Assembly: GCF_042453785.1 (NCBI RefSeq)
Contig: NC_091675.1
Coordinates: forward strand, 2,678,501-2,742,500
Direction: 5' to 3'
Length of the DNA stretch: 64,000 bases
Source: Malus domestica
Taxonomy: Eukaryota > Streptophyta > Magnoliopsida > Rosales > Rosaceae
The translations under genes were made by a program, and so were the position numbers. The notes under the pieces were generated by a model. It was not told where the DNA came from and ran no database searches. It saw only the letters and a list, made by a program, of their open reading frames with translations. Shown one piece after another: positions 12,575-24,210 of this stretch. Each line of letters opens with the position of its first letter. The stretch's first letter is position 1.

Positions 12575-13389
12575 GGGGGCGTTTGTTTGCCCTTATTAAA
12601 TGGGATTGGATTGGATTGGTCTAAAACTCAGAGTAATATCATGTTTGTTACGCAGCCAAACAATCTTTAGTGGGACTAGCCAGGACTCGTCTCAACAAAG
12701 GACGTCGCTAGACGGTCTTAGTGAGTCTCATCGAAAGGCATCGGATTGCAAAGACCTTCGCTGCTTCACTCCATCTGCTTCTCTTCGTCCGCTTCTCTCC
12801 CTTGCTCTGCTTCATCTGCTTCTCTCTTTCCCAGATCTGAAACCCAGCCCACCCACTGCCTAAATTTCAACACCAAAATTCAAAACAAAAACAACAACAA
12901 TCCCCATATAAAAGTTCTTCCTTATTCCCAATATTTCCCAGAAAATTCTCGAGAAATGGATAGAGAAAGGGAGAAAGTAGCTTTGGTACAAAGAAAAATG
13001 GAGAGATGGAGGAGAGAGTAGCTTTAGGGACGATTTTGCAGGAAAAATCGCTTTGAAGGATATTGTTTTGCAGGTAAAAATGAGTGTTGGGGAACGACAC
13101 TAACGAGGAAGAAATGAATGAACTCCCAGAGAGAGGAGAGTGTTCCAGACACAAACACAAAGAAAAAGCTTGAATAAAAAATAAAATATAATTGAGTTAA
13201 TAATGAAATATTATTAAATGTGTATTTAATGATATAAAATCATAGTTGTTAACTATTCTTTTTTTTTTTTGGTCCAGCACTTTACCAAACGTTTCACTAA
13301 ATCGGTCCAACTTAGTCTAGTCTAAGCCAATCCCGCTTAGTCCTTAAAGCTAATCTAGTCCGAATTAGTCCGATGCAACAAACGCACCC
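12575..13389. mobile_element. non-autonomous PIF/Harbinger (Tourist-like) element
   Basis: Terminal inverted repeats are GGGGGCGTTTGTTTGC on the left and GCAACAAACGCACCC on the right. Both ends are flanked by TTA (12572-12574 and 13390-13392), the 3-bp target duplication typical of PIF/Harbinger. Subterminal AGTCTAGTC and AGTCC motifs are repeated. No transposase is encoded; the open frames inside are low-complexity, so this 815-bp element would depend on a transposase supplied in trans. Confidence 0.85.
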
Positions 13390-13392
13390 TTA

Positions 13393-15626
13393 ATACCTTA
13401 TGCTTAGCAAGTGGTGGAGTGTAAAGGTAAATTTTTGTATCCAACTAATTATGTCTTAAATTGCATTTTGGGTTTAAACCCTCCCTCTTTAGATAATTAG
13501 AGTAGATCATAGTATCGATTGTCAAAAAATAAAGTGAGTCGTCATTTCATGTACAAGACAGTATCATTTCCTCCTAAACATTTAGACACCAAGTCCCCCC
13601 TATCCAGAGAAGCAACAGTTAGATTTGAGCATCGCGAGACAATTTTGTTTCTATCGAAATTCCACCACTTGCCTCTCACTCTGCCATGAGAACAAAGAGA
13701 CGCACAATATCTCACTGTAGCTTTGTTTGCCACCCTTTGGTAAGAAGATGAAAAACACAAGCTTGTTTGGTCGGTTGGATGGGACATGTTATGGATCCTT
13801 AAATGGACTTGAGTCCAAGATCGTTATTTGATACGTTTAAAGAGCATCACGGTTTAGATTTCTATTTTGGATCCAAGTCTAGAATAACACATAATTCTTA
13901 ACCCGCCAGTGAACATGGGTTACAAATCCCTCATGCTTCCTCCTTTTCCAATTATCCATCTTCCTCTCATCTCTATGTCGTCGTCATCATCTCTTTCTCT
14001 ACAGGTCTTACAACTATAAGAATGGGTCACGAGCGTCATTGTCGAGTTTTCAAGAGCACCATCGTCGGATCTGGCGTAGTCGCAAGCAGCGGCGTTGTCA
14101 GATCCGTCATGTGCAGCATCATGGGCATTGTGAATGTTGGTGAGTGGGTGGGTCGCACTTTTCCTTTTCTGTTACACCAATTTAATTTTCAATCTAATCC
14201 AATCTTATTGAGCAAGTCTACACCAAATGGTGAAAATATCTAAATGCACATTATTTCTACTCCATGTCCTGCCATTTCCACCCTGGTACAATTAAATTAC
14301 CTAACTGCCCATAATGTCCACGTGGTGATCATCGTGGATGGGTCTAGTTCGAGTACAAATCTAATCAAGTCGATCCATAAACATAATACAAAAATTCAAT
14401 CATATCCTTTTCACCAAATGTGCCCTAAAGTCGCATTCGCCCACAAGCTGTGCAGTGTTAGTTAGGGTTGTCATTGGGTTAAGTTTGTGTATGTGTATAT
14501 AATTTATCGTGAGTGAGGACATAATCGACAATTGGACACTCTATATAGTTGAATTTTCTCAAGCGGGAAAGAGCCAACACAGTATACATATATGCATCAG
14601 TGTCATTTAATAATCTGATTACATTATTATTGGAAATTATTATTAGCACTCTAAAATTCTCATTTAGTACTTTAAACTTTCTATATTTAGAAAGAAAAAT
14701 ACACTTGTGATGAGTGTCAAATGAAATTTTTAGAATATCAATAATAGTTCCCTTGTTACGTATATGCAATATGCATTAAACATTTAACATTCCTTCGCGA
14801 GAATAAATTGTTGCGTATGCGCAATTAATGGTTTCAAAAGTCATGTTCAATTTCTTAAGCCCAATAATTTGAAGACTAGTCCTAATTTGAAACATATTAT
14901 CTCATTAATCTCTCTCTCTCCGCTTGAGCCAACTCCGAAACAGACTTGTTTCTCTTGATTCCACTCATACAGGGACAAAACTAAAAACTTTTTTTAATGG
15001 GGCACCGAAAACAACTAACAAAACTTTTCGTATGGCCTATACCCTATATGATAATGGGAATAATTTAAATGATGATGTACCACAATTTCAATGTTCAACG
15101 GAACAAAATTCCAGTGTCGTAATGGAAAGTGGCAAAGTAAAGAGAAAAGTATTAATACATGAGAGGCAGGAGATGGATTTTTCTATTTGAATGATGGAAC
15201 AATAGCACTTTTGCTCGTATTATATTTGATAAAAAGGTATGCTTGAAAATAGACACAGTTACTTGCTTCAAATATAACAAGTGTATGTATATAACTGCAG
15301 CCTACAACTTAACATTGAATTACTTGAGTGAGATCATTACCTCCAGTGGATTTTCATTGACTTTGTCCATGCACATAAATGATTCCAAAACTCATGCGCG
15401 TAAGTGGTTCCTTCAAGTCACATAATACTTAACATGCTAAACCCTAAACTTACCATGTTCTAAGATGAATAGAACCTCCGAATAATAACCAACCAATAAT
15501 AAAAAGAGGTTGTACCTAAATCAACGTCATTAAATAGTTTAATGTTAGGTTTATCAAATAAATTTAATTTAATTACGTATATATGCAACATTCCACTGGA
15601 CCAACCCCAACGATATTTTGGCTCTT
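13393..15626. other. intergenic, no supported gene
   Basis: Only short open frames without recognisable domains are present. The segment near 14161-14430 (ending CACCAAATGTGCCC) resembles one end of a TA-flanked transposon, but no partner end was found. Nothing else is supported. Confidence 0.4.
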
Positions 15627-15631
15627 GCATG

Positions 15632-16269
15632 TGTCACATCACGGCCTGGGTCCACCATATTCCGGGCCCGTTCCACTATTGTAGCACGATATTGTCCGCT
15701 TTGGGCTCACCATTCTCTCACGGTTTTGTTTTTTGGGAACTCTCGAGCAACTTCACAGTGGATCACTCATCCTTAGAGTGCTCTGGCCTCCTTCTCTCTT
15801 AACTTCGGAGTTCCTACGGAACCCGAAGCCAATGAGCTCTCAAAAGGCCTCGTGCTAGGTAGGGATGAGAATATACATTTAAGGATCACTCCCCTGGGCG
15901 ATGTGGGATGTCACAATCCACCCCCCTTAGGGGCCCGACGTCCTCGTCGGCACACTTTCGGCCATGGATTGGCTCTGATACCATTTGTCACATCCCGACC
16001 TGGGTCCACCACATCCCGGGCCCGTTCCACCACCGTAGCACGATATTGTCCGCTTTGGGCTTACCATTCCCTCACGGTTTTGTTTTTTGGGAACTCACGG
16101 GCAACTTCACAGTGGGTCACCCATCTTGAGAGTGCTCTAGCCTTCTTCTCGCTTAACTTCAGAGTTCTTGCAGAACCCGAAGTCAGTGAGCTCCTAAAAA
16201 ACATTGTGCTAGGTAGGGATGAAAATATATATTTAAAGATCACTCCCCTGTGCGATGTGGGATATCAAA
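15632..16269 (-). mobile_element. complete Cassandra TRIM retrotransposon
   Basis: Two 284-bp LTRs (15632-15915 and 15986-16269) flank a 70-bp core, with a perfect 5-bp target duplication GCATG at 15627-15631 and 16270-16274. Read on the minus strand, the LTR begins TGTGACATCCC. The core begins with the initiator-tRNA-Met primer binding site TGGTATCAGAGCC (15971-15983 complement) and ends with the purine tract AAGGGGGGTGGAT next to the downstream LTR. Each LTR carries a 5S rRNA-like block (about 15747-15821 and 16101-16175) whose reverse complement contains GATGGGTGACC and GTTAAGCG-type 5S signatures. This 5S content is the hallmark of Cassandra. It encodes no protein and must be mobilised in trans. 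Confidence 0.95.
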
Positions 16270-16274
16270 GCATG

Positions 16275-18247
16275 CGTCCTGGTTGTATCATTAATTTTTT
16301 TAAGCCCAAATTAAGGTTTAATTATTAGTCCGTCCACATGCATGATATAATTCCTTTGCAAAAGTACATAAGATAATATACTAAAAAAAAAGTACATAAT
16401 ATAAGAAAAATATATAAATATTATTATGAAATTTTTATAGGCAATACTGGGGATGGGATTACTTGCAAAATATGCAATTAAAATGTTTATTTTGTGTACG
16501 AAAAGAAGAGATAATTAATTAACTTTTTATAAATCTGCTTTAATTAATTAAGGTTATGCATCACTTAAGAAGAGGTTCTGTTGCAATATTGTTTCTTTCA
16601 ATCGACATGTGATTAAGCATGGAACTTGTCTGGTTTATGGGACCTGAAGGTCATTATATTGCTTCATGGGGCCATAAGTTCATAATTCAAGATGATCGTG
16701 TGGTCTCCAGAAGCTCTTACTTTCTTGGCTGAATTTTGTAGCCGTTGGATAAATTAAGATGCATAATAATTGTGATTTAAATATGTTTATAAATGGAAGA
16801 TGATGCTATGCAGCCACACAAACATGATCAAGAAATACCAAACCCATTGGCCGGTCGCAAGAATGATGAAATAAATTATATTTCCACTCAAGCTTGTCTA
16901 TAGAATCTTTTTCTCCAATATGCTCGTCTCTATGTCTTATTTTAGTAAGCAAAAGAAGAAACATTTGAGTTTAAATATTTTGCAATGGTTTTTTTTTTTT
17001 TTTTTTGTGTGTAATTTCTCTATGATTTTTATCATTAATTGACACATGTTAAGTTTGTAATAAGTGTAATGTTGGGGAGACTAAATTTTTAAACCAAATT
17101 ATGTGTCATCAATAAAAAACAAGCACATAAAACAACACTTAGTTAATAATTCAATCATCTACAACCAGTCACCACACAATTTGGTTTGCAAATCTGGTTT
17201 AAAAATTTTGATCTTCCTATCATTACCCTTATGAAAACAAAGTTAAGAATGATTAAGTTTATTAACATGTGTCAATTGATGATAAACACCACAAAGAGAT
17301 CACGAACAAAATAAGTACAGAAACTTTGAATTTGAAAAATGTACGTGAGCTAAAATTCTTGACAAGAAAACGCGAAGTAGTAAATAGCACTTCGTTTGAG
17401 GACCCATCGGATAAGATTTTTTATGTAATCTTGAAAAAATTGTTGTACTTTGAAAATTTTGTTGCAATTTGACGTATCAATGAAGAAATTCGACATCTCA
17501 ACCTTTCATCCAAAATATCTAACTGATTGTGGACTCTTTCACATCCGTAAATCGAGATCTCGTACCTAAAGTGTTTTTTGTTACTTGTATTAGGGAGTGT
17601 TTTCTCATGCAAGATTTCTTATATTTGCATTAGAGAGTATCAAACCCTACTTTTCACTTACTTTAATCCCAAGGCAAGAGGATTTAACTTTTGGTTAAGC
17701 ATAAAATCTGTGCGATCTTGTCTACCACTTGTGGGAGACTTCTCAATCTGAAGAAAAAATCCAAATACGACAATTCGAATTTGGAAAACCCTAATTCAAC
17801 TTTGAATTTCTATTCAAAAGTCAACTCTTCCACTTGTTACTGGTCGTGTTATTCTAACACTTTGGCCGAATTGAAGAATTGACGTGGCTAATTAATATTG
17901 ATACTAATCAAATACTGTTTTGGGAGCAACTCAGTTCGTTCACAGCTTGCAAGGGAGTTTTTTTCTAGGTCGGCAGCAACATGTTTGAATTTTATAATTT
18001 TTTTTTAATACAGGATGGATCTGTGTCATTACTATTTTACATAATTTATGGCATTTGTTCTTATGGTACCTGTTTTGTAATGTATTTCAACGATCTGAAC
18101 CGTTTATTTTTTAGGTATTCCTCAAATATCATGTCTATAAAAAAAGCACTCAAATTTGAAATCATATGGATTAAGGGTTTAGGATTATTTTGTTAGAACT
18201 GCATTCGTCTATTTTATTATGTACAAATGAATGTCTAATGATTTTGG
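16275..18247. other. intergenic AT-rich DNA
   Basis: There is no gene with support. It contains a poly-T tract at about 16988-17007 and one MITE at 17065-17230, listed separately. Open frames up to about 70 codons show no domain features. Confidence 0.4.
17065..17230. mobile_element. MITE, family B (GGGTAATGCTAG ends)
   Basis: The ends read GTAATGTTGGGGAGACTAAA on the left and TCTTCCTATCATTACCC on the right, so they are inverted. The body carries the family signature seen also at 18714, 30020, 32049 and 44306: TTAAACCAAATTATGTGTCA, AACACTTAGTTAATAATTC and CATCTACAACCA. It is about 166 bp with no coding capacity. Confidence 0.75.
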
Positions 18248-18540
18248 TGTCACATCCCGACCCGAGCCCCTACCACATCCCAGGCTCTACTCCGCCGTAG
18301 CACGATATTGTCCGTTTTGGGCCCAGACCACGCCATCACGATTTTGTTTCTAGGAACTCACACAAGACTTCTCACTGGGTTACCCATCCTGGGATTGCTC
18401 TCGCGCGAACTCGCTTAACTTCGGAGTTCCGATGGAACCCGAAGCGAGTGAGTTCCCAAAAGGCCTTATGCTAGGTAGAGATGGAAATTTACATATAAGG
18501 CTTACATGATCCACTCTCCTGGACGATGTGAGATGTTACA
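18248..18540 (-). mobile_element. Cassandra solo LTR
   Basis: A single 293-bp LTR starts TGTCACATCCCGACC and ends GAGATGTTACA, with the 5S-like block (GGTTACCCATCC, CGCTTAACTTCGGAGTTCC) in the middle. The flanks TTTGG and TTTAG match at 4 of 5 positions, consistent with an aged target duplication. It differs from the 15.6-kb copy by many substitutions and extra bases near the right end, so it is a different insertion. It is most easily explained by LTR-LTR recombination. Confidence 0.88.
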
Positions 18541-18713
18541 TTTAGATTTGTCTAAGTTTTTACAAAAATGATCCATGAATAATATTCTAAAAGATAAACG
18601 GTTTGTATCGTTAAATTTCATAACGGAAAGAAATCAACAAATACTTGTGTGAAAATTATGAAAAAATGAGGTCACTAATCCGCTTTTTTTTTTCATTGAT
18701 AATTTTATACGGG

Positions 18714-19550
18714 TAATGCTAGGGAGACTAAAATTTTAAACCAAATAATATGTCACAAATCTAGAATAGTGTTATACCCACCCCAATGTCTTGTTTCCCC
18801 ACCCACCTTATATTTACACCCACCATAAAAAGTTGAAAAATACATAAACTCTTTTCTCACCCACCATTATCTCCAAAGTAACCCTAGATATTTCTTCTTC
18901 AAATTTTCCTTACTTTGAAAAATTATTATAATTAAAAAAAAAGAAAAAAAAACATCATTACTCAAGAACACCAAATATCACCACCAGCAGCAACCCCCCC
19001 CTAAAATAATCCTAGAACTATAACTACCCCGACACCCCCAAATCCTCAGCCAAGGCACCACCACACCCAAACACCCCGCGCCCCTCCTCGTGTGAAGCTT
19101 GATCACATATTCCACAACGTGCACTTTATTGTGAGTCTCGAGGTTTTGCTTTGTCAAGTTCGAATTCCCCCTTCTCCTGATAAATTTTCTGAACTTCCTT
19201 CCCCAGGAAAGCTTGTGGAGGTGGGGTTTATGATATTTATTTATTTTTTCTTATTTATGATATTTTAAGTTTTATTTGTCAAGATATCTAATAATTATGT
19301 GGCAATACATAATTGGTCGGTCTTTAAGTCTTTAAAGGTCATTTTATATTAGGATAAATTTGTCAATAAAATTATCATTTCAAAGTGGGTGGGGAAATAA
19401 AACATTGGGGGTGGTCTTTAAGTTTATAAAGATCATTTTATATAAGGATGTTAATTAACATTTAAATAATAATTTAATTATCTACAACCATATTATTTAA
19501 TTTAAAATTTTTGATCTCCCTTCCTTATCCCTTTTATGATTGTTGTTATT
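18714..19550. mobile_element. family B MITE split by an inserted element
   Basis: The left part (18714-18770) reads GGGTAATGCTAGGGAGACTA and then AAACCAAATAATATGTCAC. The right part (about 19446-19550) resumes with TTAATTAACATTTAAATAAT, ATCTACAACCA, TTTTTGATCTCCC and CTTATCCC. About 670 bp of foreign sequence separates the halves. The shared family signature makes the split MITE likely, but exact join points are uncertain. Confidence 0.6.
18777..19414. mobile_element. inserted element with CCACCCC...GGGGTGG inverted ends
   Basis: The left end CCCACCCCAATGTCTTG, followed by TTTCCCCACCCACC, is mirrored at the right end by GGGTGGGGAAATAAAAC followed by ATTGGGGGTGG. The inverted repeats are about 35 bp long. 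Just outside the right end, TCTTTAAG-TATAAAGATCATTTTATAT repeats a near-identical string inside the element at about 19320-19356. No open reading frame of note lies inside. The superfamily cannot be assigned because the target duplication is unclear. Confidence 0.55.
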
Positions 19551-19898
19551 TTTTAGAAAGAAAAATCTTGGGAAAGATATTTCCCGTATGCAAAAGCTAA
19601 AGTGATGTACAAGAATTAAAGCGGTGGTGGGAAAATGAACGCGAAAGGACTTCGATTACTTGCATGTTACTCTGAGGAAATTAGAATCTCCCACGTCTTT
19701 TTAACCTTCAGTTTATTTATCTCTTGTATTTATTATTTGCTACTTAATATATAAAGACGTTATTAAGGCTATAAATATAAAAATAAATGGAAATTTAAAA
19801 GGAAGCTGTTTTGACAGAAACCAGAATGTACACTATTGTTGTGGGGCATCATATAGCAATACTTTTTTTTTATACAAATAATATTATTCATACTAAAG

Positions 19899-20030
19899 AA
19901 TAGAGTGTGTTTGGCTTCATAATAGACTAGTAATAATGTAGTTCAAATTCGTTTTTTGGTAAAATCGAACATAAGACCTCTCACAGGTGAAGAAGAATAC
20001 CACTAAACCGTAGTACTAAGTTGCTATAAA
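19899..20030 (-). mobile_element. tRNA-derived SINE
   Basis: On the minus strand the sequence reads GGTTTAGTGGTATTCTTCTT (A-box-like) followed by GAGGTCTTATGTTCGATTTT (B-box-like), then a body containing CGAATTTGAACTACATTATT. This layout is a tRNA-derived Pol III promoter plus unrelated body, as in plant SINEs. I recognise the string as a common Rosaceae repeat from memory, not from a search. Ends are approximate. Confidence 0.65.
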
Positions 20031-20177
20031 TTAGCAATATTTAGTATTTGATACGATTACAATATATATTGTAGTGGGTTTGATATTAAGTTGTGACCTA
20101 TTGAAATTCGAACAAATTAAAATTAATTAAGTACAATATATTGATCAAATATTGATGACATTATCCACCAAATGTTG

Positions 20178-20348
20178 GGGAAAATTTTAGTTGTGACGAG
20201 AATACGGATGGTACACCACGTGTTTTTATGTAAGTAGTGGAAAAATTTTAATTTTTAAACTATTAACTTTTTAGCACACATATCTCACAATTTATATATG
20301 GACACGTAGTGTATTATCTCGTGTGACGGTCACACTGAAAAATCTCTC
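20178..20348. mobile_element. MULE-type MITE with 9-bp TSD
   Basis: A 171-bp element with inverted ends (GGGAAAATTTTAGTTGTGAC on the left, GTCACACTGAAAAATCTCTC on the right) is flanked by CAAATGTTG at 20169-20177 and 20349-20357. The perfect 9-bp duplication points to Mutator-like transposition. A related copy is at about 47740-47909. Confidence 0.82.
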
Positions 20349-20784
20349 CAAATGTTGACAAAATCAAGAAAAATGATCCTTACAACAATTGCGATTTGTA
20401 ATTTAATTATTCGTCCCATTTCCTATGTTTGTTTCTTGTAGAAATCGGTGGAAACTTTGAGGAAAGAAAATTAAATGGACCCAACCGGCCAATCCTCTTT
20501 CAAAGCATAAAACCCAGCCACAAACAGAGCAACAAATAAATACAATAAAAATTTTAACCGAAACAAACAAAGGAAAAAATTTGAGGGAAAAAACAAACCA
20601 AATACGAAATGTTAATTATAAAAATAAAGACTTGAATCCTGAAAGATTGGAAAGAAACTTGTCCTTAAAATACTTCGCTTATTTACAAAATTTCGTATTT
20701 ATCAGATTACTTCATATTAGGATGATTATAAATACGAAATGGGATTTTATCATAAATAATTTTTTAATTGACTTACTCAATAAC

Positions 20785-21068
20785 GATAGTTCCTGAAATT
20801 GAAAATCGATCAATGTAATCATTGAAAATGATTGTCGCAAATCAATGTGATCATTCCGTCACAATTCCGTTAAAAATTATGTTAAGTGCTGATATGACAT
20901 ATAAATGGATTCCACGTTTTTTATTATTTAAGTATTTTTAATTTACATAATAATATTTAATTAAATTTATGGGACCATATATGTGCCACATCAACACATA
21001 ACATAATTTTTGACAGAATTGTAACAGAATGACTACATTGATTTGCAACACTCAATTTCAGGAACTAT
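20785..21068. mobile_element. MITE with about 85-bp inverted repeats
   Basis: The left arm begins ATAGTTCCTGAAATTGA and the right arm ends TCAATTTCAGGAACTAT. The arms share GCAAATCAATGT, CATTC-GT-ACAATTC-GT and AAAAATTATGTTA in inverted order. The spacer is AT-rich. The element lies about 650 bp upstream of the kinase start and has no coding capacity. Confidence 0.75.
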
Positions 21069-21104
21069 ATTGATCGATTTTTACACTAGGGGAAGGGAAA
21101 ATTC

Positions 21105-21225
21105 AGTTAAGCCACATAATATACAGCCTAATTTAATATTAAATTTGCTATCAATAAGATTCGATCATAAAATCTCTCACTTTTAAACAAAAAGAAATAT
21201 CACCAATCAGGCAATAACTCTTCAA
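21105..21225 (-). mobile_element. degenerate SINE related to the 19.9-kb copy
   Basis: The minus strand contains GGTGATATTTCTTTTTGTTT and AAGTGAGAGATTTTATGATC, a decayed version of the A-box/B-box head at 19899-20030. It is followed by a body ending near TATTATGTGGCTTAACTG. Assignment rests on this partial similarity. Confidence 0.45.
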
Positions 21226-21353
21226 TTTTAAAGAGCGAGTTCTTGTGAATTATATAAATCCATGGAAATAAAAATATTAGGGCTTGTTATTTTCTGAGAC
21301 CAATAAAACTCGTCCACTTGTTACTTGTAATCTTGCTCACCACACCCTCCCGG

Positions 21354-21360
21354 TATAAAA
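21354..21360 (+). promoter_or_regulatory. candidate TATA box of the CIPK gene
   Basis: TATAAAA sits 357 bp before the kinase ATG. It is preceded by a C-rich stretch and followed by a CT-rich leader (CTCTCTCTC near 21449), a common plant promoter and 5' UTR arrangement. The start site itself was not mapped. Confidence 0.45.
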
Positions 21361-21716
21361 TCCCACGATATTTTCTTCATTCTGTGTGCGTCCCAAGTAT
21401 GACAGAGAGCATTCCAGGTTCTCCAATGGTGTCAAGGCAATCATCCCTCTCTCTCTCATCTTACTCTCTCCAAATGCAAACCTCCCTCTAGCCTTAAACC
21501 CCTTGAATGGAATCCATTATAATCAGCTTCTCAGCCATTCTCTCTTGGATTCCACCACGCGATGAGCCCAACTCCCCAAATCAACCAAAACCCATTTCAA
21601 ATCCGCTCTTTAATTTCTATAATTTCTCATAGATTTGGTGTTTAATTTGCCAAATCCCAACTACCCAACTCAAAATCCCTTATTTAATCGCACTCCCAAG
21701 TTACTATTTTGCATCA

Positions 21717-23057
21717 ATGGAGGAAAGGACGGTGCTTTTCGGGAAGTACGAGGTGGGGAAGCTGCTGGGCAAGGGGACCTTCGCGAAGGTCTACCATGGC
21801 AGACAAATCGCGACGAACGAAAGCGTGGCGATTAAGGTGATCAGCAAGGACCAGGTGAAGAAGGAAGGGATGATGGAGCAGATCAAGCGGGAAATCGAAG
21901 TGATGCGTTTAGTCCGCCACCCGAACATTGTGGAGCTGAAAGAAGTCATGGCGACCAAGACCAAGATCTTCGTCGTCATGGAGTACGTCAAGGGTGGCGA
22001 GCTCTTCGGCAAGGTGGCGAAGGGGAAGCTGAAGGAGGATCAGGCACGGAAGTACTTCCAGCAGCTAATCTCCGCCGTCGATTTCTGCCACAGCCGGGGC
22101 GTTTCCCACCGCGATTTGAAGCCGGAGAATCTGTTGATCGACGAAAACGAGGATTTGAAGATTTCAGACTTCGGACTCTCCTCCCTGCCGGAGCAGCTCC
22201 GGAACGACGGGCTACTGCACACCCAGTGTGGGACCCCTGCTTACGTGGCGCCGGAGGTGCTGAGGAAAAAGGGGTACGACGGATCTAAGGCGGATCTCTG
22301 GTCGTGCGGAGTTGTGCTGTTCGTTTTGCTCGCTGGGTTTCTGCCGTTTCAGGACGAGAATCTGATGAAGATGTACAGGAAGATTTTCAAGGCGGAGTTC
22401 GAATGTCCGCCGTGGTTTTCGACGGAGGCGAAGCGGTTGATCTCGAAGCTGTTGGTTTCCGACCCGGAGAAGCGAATCACCATTCCGGCGATCATGCGCG
22501 TGCCGTGGTTTCGCAAGGGGATGAAGAAACCGGAGGAGTTTTTGGGACACCCGGAAGGTGTTTGCGAAAAGTCCGAAGAGACCGATGCTCAAAGCGATGT
22601 ACAAAACGAAAGCAATAAGTCGTCCTCGCCGAAGTTCTTCAATGCGTTTGAGTTTATTTCGTCGATGTCGTCCGGGTTCGACTTGTCGAATTTGTTCGAG
22701 ACGAAGCGGAAGGCGGGGTCGATGTTCACGTCCAAGTGCTCGGCCGCGGCAATCATGACTAAGATTGAGGTGGCGGCGAAGGGGCTGAGCTTTAAAGTGA
22801 GGAAACTGAAGGACTTCAAACTAAGGATGCAAGGGCCAAATGAAGGGCGAAAAGGGCGGCTTTCGGTAACCGCGGAGGTGTTCGCGGTGGCACCGGAGGT
22901 GGCGGTGGTGGAGTTTATAAAGTCGTCCGGGGATACCTTGGAGTATGCCAAGTTTTGTGAGGAAGATGTTAGGCCAGCATTGAAAGACATTGTATGGACA
23001 TGGCAAGGTGACGGTGACGGTGAAGGGAAAGTCGACTGCGATCAACTTCAACAGTGA
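21717..23057 (+). CDS. CIPK: CBL-interacting serine/threonine protein kinase (CIPK/SnRK3, intronless clade)
   Basis: The 446-aa single-exon kinase transduces calcium signals by binding CBL sensors and phosphorylating targets such as ion transporters. The kinase domain spans about residues 9-265: glycine loop LGKGTFAKV (17-25), ATP-binding Lys40, catalytic HRDLKPEN (131-138), DFG 151-153, and an activation loop ending at GTPAYVAPE (172-180). The regulatory part has the CBL-binding NAF/FISL motif [21 protein letters not shown] (307-327) and a C-terminal protein-phosphatase-interaction region with [17 protein letters not shown]. Length is typical. The N-terminus ([20 protein letters not shown]) and lack of introns suggest the CIPK5/CIPK25 group, but the exact orthologue is not settled. 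No lesion is visible and all catalytic residues are intact. The coding DNA is much more GC-rich than the flanks, as usual for this intronless clade. Confidence 0.95.
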   Translation: MEERTVLFGKYEVGKLLGKGTFAKVYHGRQIATNESVAIKVISKDQVKKEGMMEQIKREIEVMRLVRHPNIVELKEVMATKTKIFVVMEYVKGGELFGKVAKGKLKEDQARKYFQQLISAVDFCHSRGVSHRDLKPENLLIDENEDLKISDFGLSSLPEQLRNDGLLHTQCGTPAYVAPEVLRKKGYDGSKADLWSCGVVLFVLLAGFLPFQDENLMKMYRKIFKAEFECPPWFSTEAKRLISKLLVSDPEKRITIPAIMRVPWFRKGMKKPEEFLGHPEGVCEKSEETDAQSDVQNESNKSSSPKFFNAFEFISSMSSGFDLSNLFETKRKAGSMFTSKCSAAAIMTKIEVAAKGLSFKVRKLKDFKLRMQGPNEGRKGRLSVTAEVFAVAPEVAVVEFIKSSGDTLEYAKFCEEDVRPALKDIVWTWQGDGDGEGKVDCDQLQQ

Positions 23058-23607
23058 TGAAACAAAGATTAATGACCCTAATTTTGGGGTTTTTGGTTTT
23101 CACTTTTGTAGTTGGCTTTTTGTTTTTGTTTTTTGTTTTTTGTTTTGTTTTGTTTTGGATTGCTTTTGGTTTTTAGTAAAGCATAGGAGGATTAATTTGT
23201 ACATAATTTGTGATTAGAATGCTAATTAGTATTATGGGTTTGAAACTTTGAAAACACAGATAGGAATGGGATGAGGAAGTTTATACAAGCAAGCAATGAT
23301 CCAGCTGGTTTTGCTGGCTGTCTTTTCTTTGACGCATCTGTTTCTGTTAGGTGCTGCCTTCTCATTGTATCCAGATTTATGTCAAATTTGGTTGTTTTGA
23401 TCGACAAAGAAAGACATGCCAAACGAAAGCTATGGAGAGATGTGACTTTTGTGACCATCAACGTTGAAAAGTTTAAAAACCTTGTAAAAATTTGGAGTAT
23501 GCCACGTCCTTTACTATGAATTGATTTAGGATAAAACTTTCTTGAACTTTTTTTCAACTTTCGACCGGCAGATAAATGAATATCTTCTTTTGGTTTTTTT
23601 TTTCAAT

Positions 23608-23742
23608 ATGGTTTGAAAATTGTAAGTTTTAATGATAAGGACAAAATAAATGGTAAATTGAATGGTACCATAATTGATTTTTTAGTGTAAAAATGTGATT
23701 TTTCGTTAAAGTGAACAGTACCGAAAACTTTTCTTTAAAGTT
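23608..23742. mobile_element. MITE family A, inverted copy
   Basis: Reverse-complement relative of 12340-12492: it shares TTTTAATGATAAGGACAAAA, TTTTTAGTGTAAAAATGTG and TCGTTAAAGTGAACAGTACC. It lies about 550 bp downstream of the kinase stop codon. Confidence 0.75.
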
Positions 23743-24205
23743 TTTTAAAATTAATTGTTTTTATTGGATCCTTACATTTGAATATGGATTTTAATTGTGA
23801 CTCATCCTATAAGTGAAATAGTGACGAAATAACGTGTTTTAGTGAATATCACAGTATAATTATTTAGTTTGGCCGCTCATGTTCTGACAATGTAGACTTT
23901 AACCATTTTTCTCTTCCTCTAGGCAAGTAAAATCACACCCCTAAATTGACAAATTGACAAATTGACGAGGATAATGCTTGCATTTTTTTGGGGAACGACC
24001 TCATTTCTTAACTCACAAATAAGATAACATATCTTTATTATTAAAACGTTTTAATCGAAACCACTAAATATCTAAATCTTTCATTTGAATATCATCTTAA
24101 CAAAAAATCATTTAAATCAGAAATCGTTTAGTCACAAATGCATCAAACAAATTAAACAGTTCATCATGAATATGCTATTTGATACTTATAACGTTAATTT
24201 GTTAT
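23743..24205. other. intergenic DNA
   Basis: AT-rich sequence with no supported gene or repeat; a short TTGACAAA tandem (about 23946-23965) is the only local pattern. Confidence 0.4.
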
Positions 24206-24210
24206 GATAC

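Noticed and set aside
13790..14440. Possible further transposon (right end CACCAAATGTGCCC followed by TAA)
   Set aside because: No matching left terminus or target duplication was found.
21791..23051. Antisense open frames across the kinase gene
   Set aside because: Shadows of a GC-rich coding exon; the sense frame has a complete CIPK domain set.
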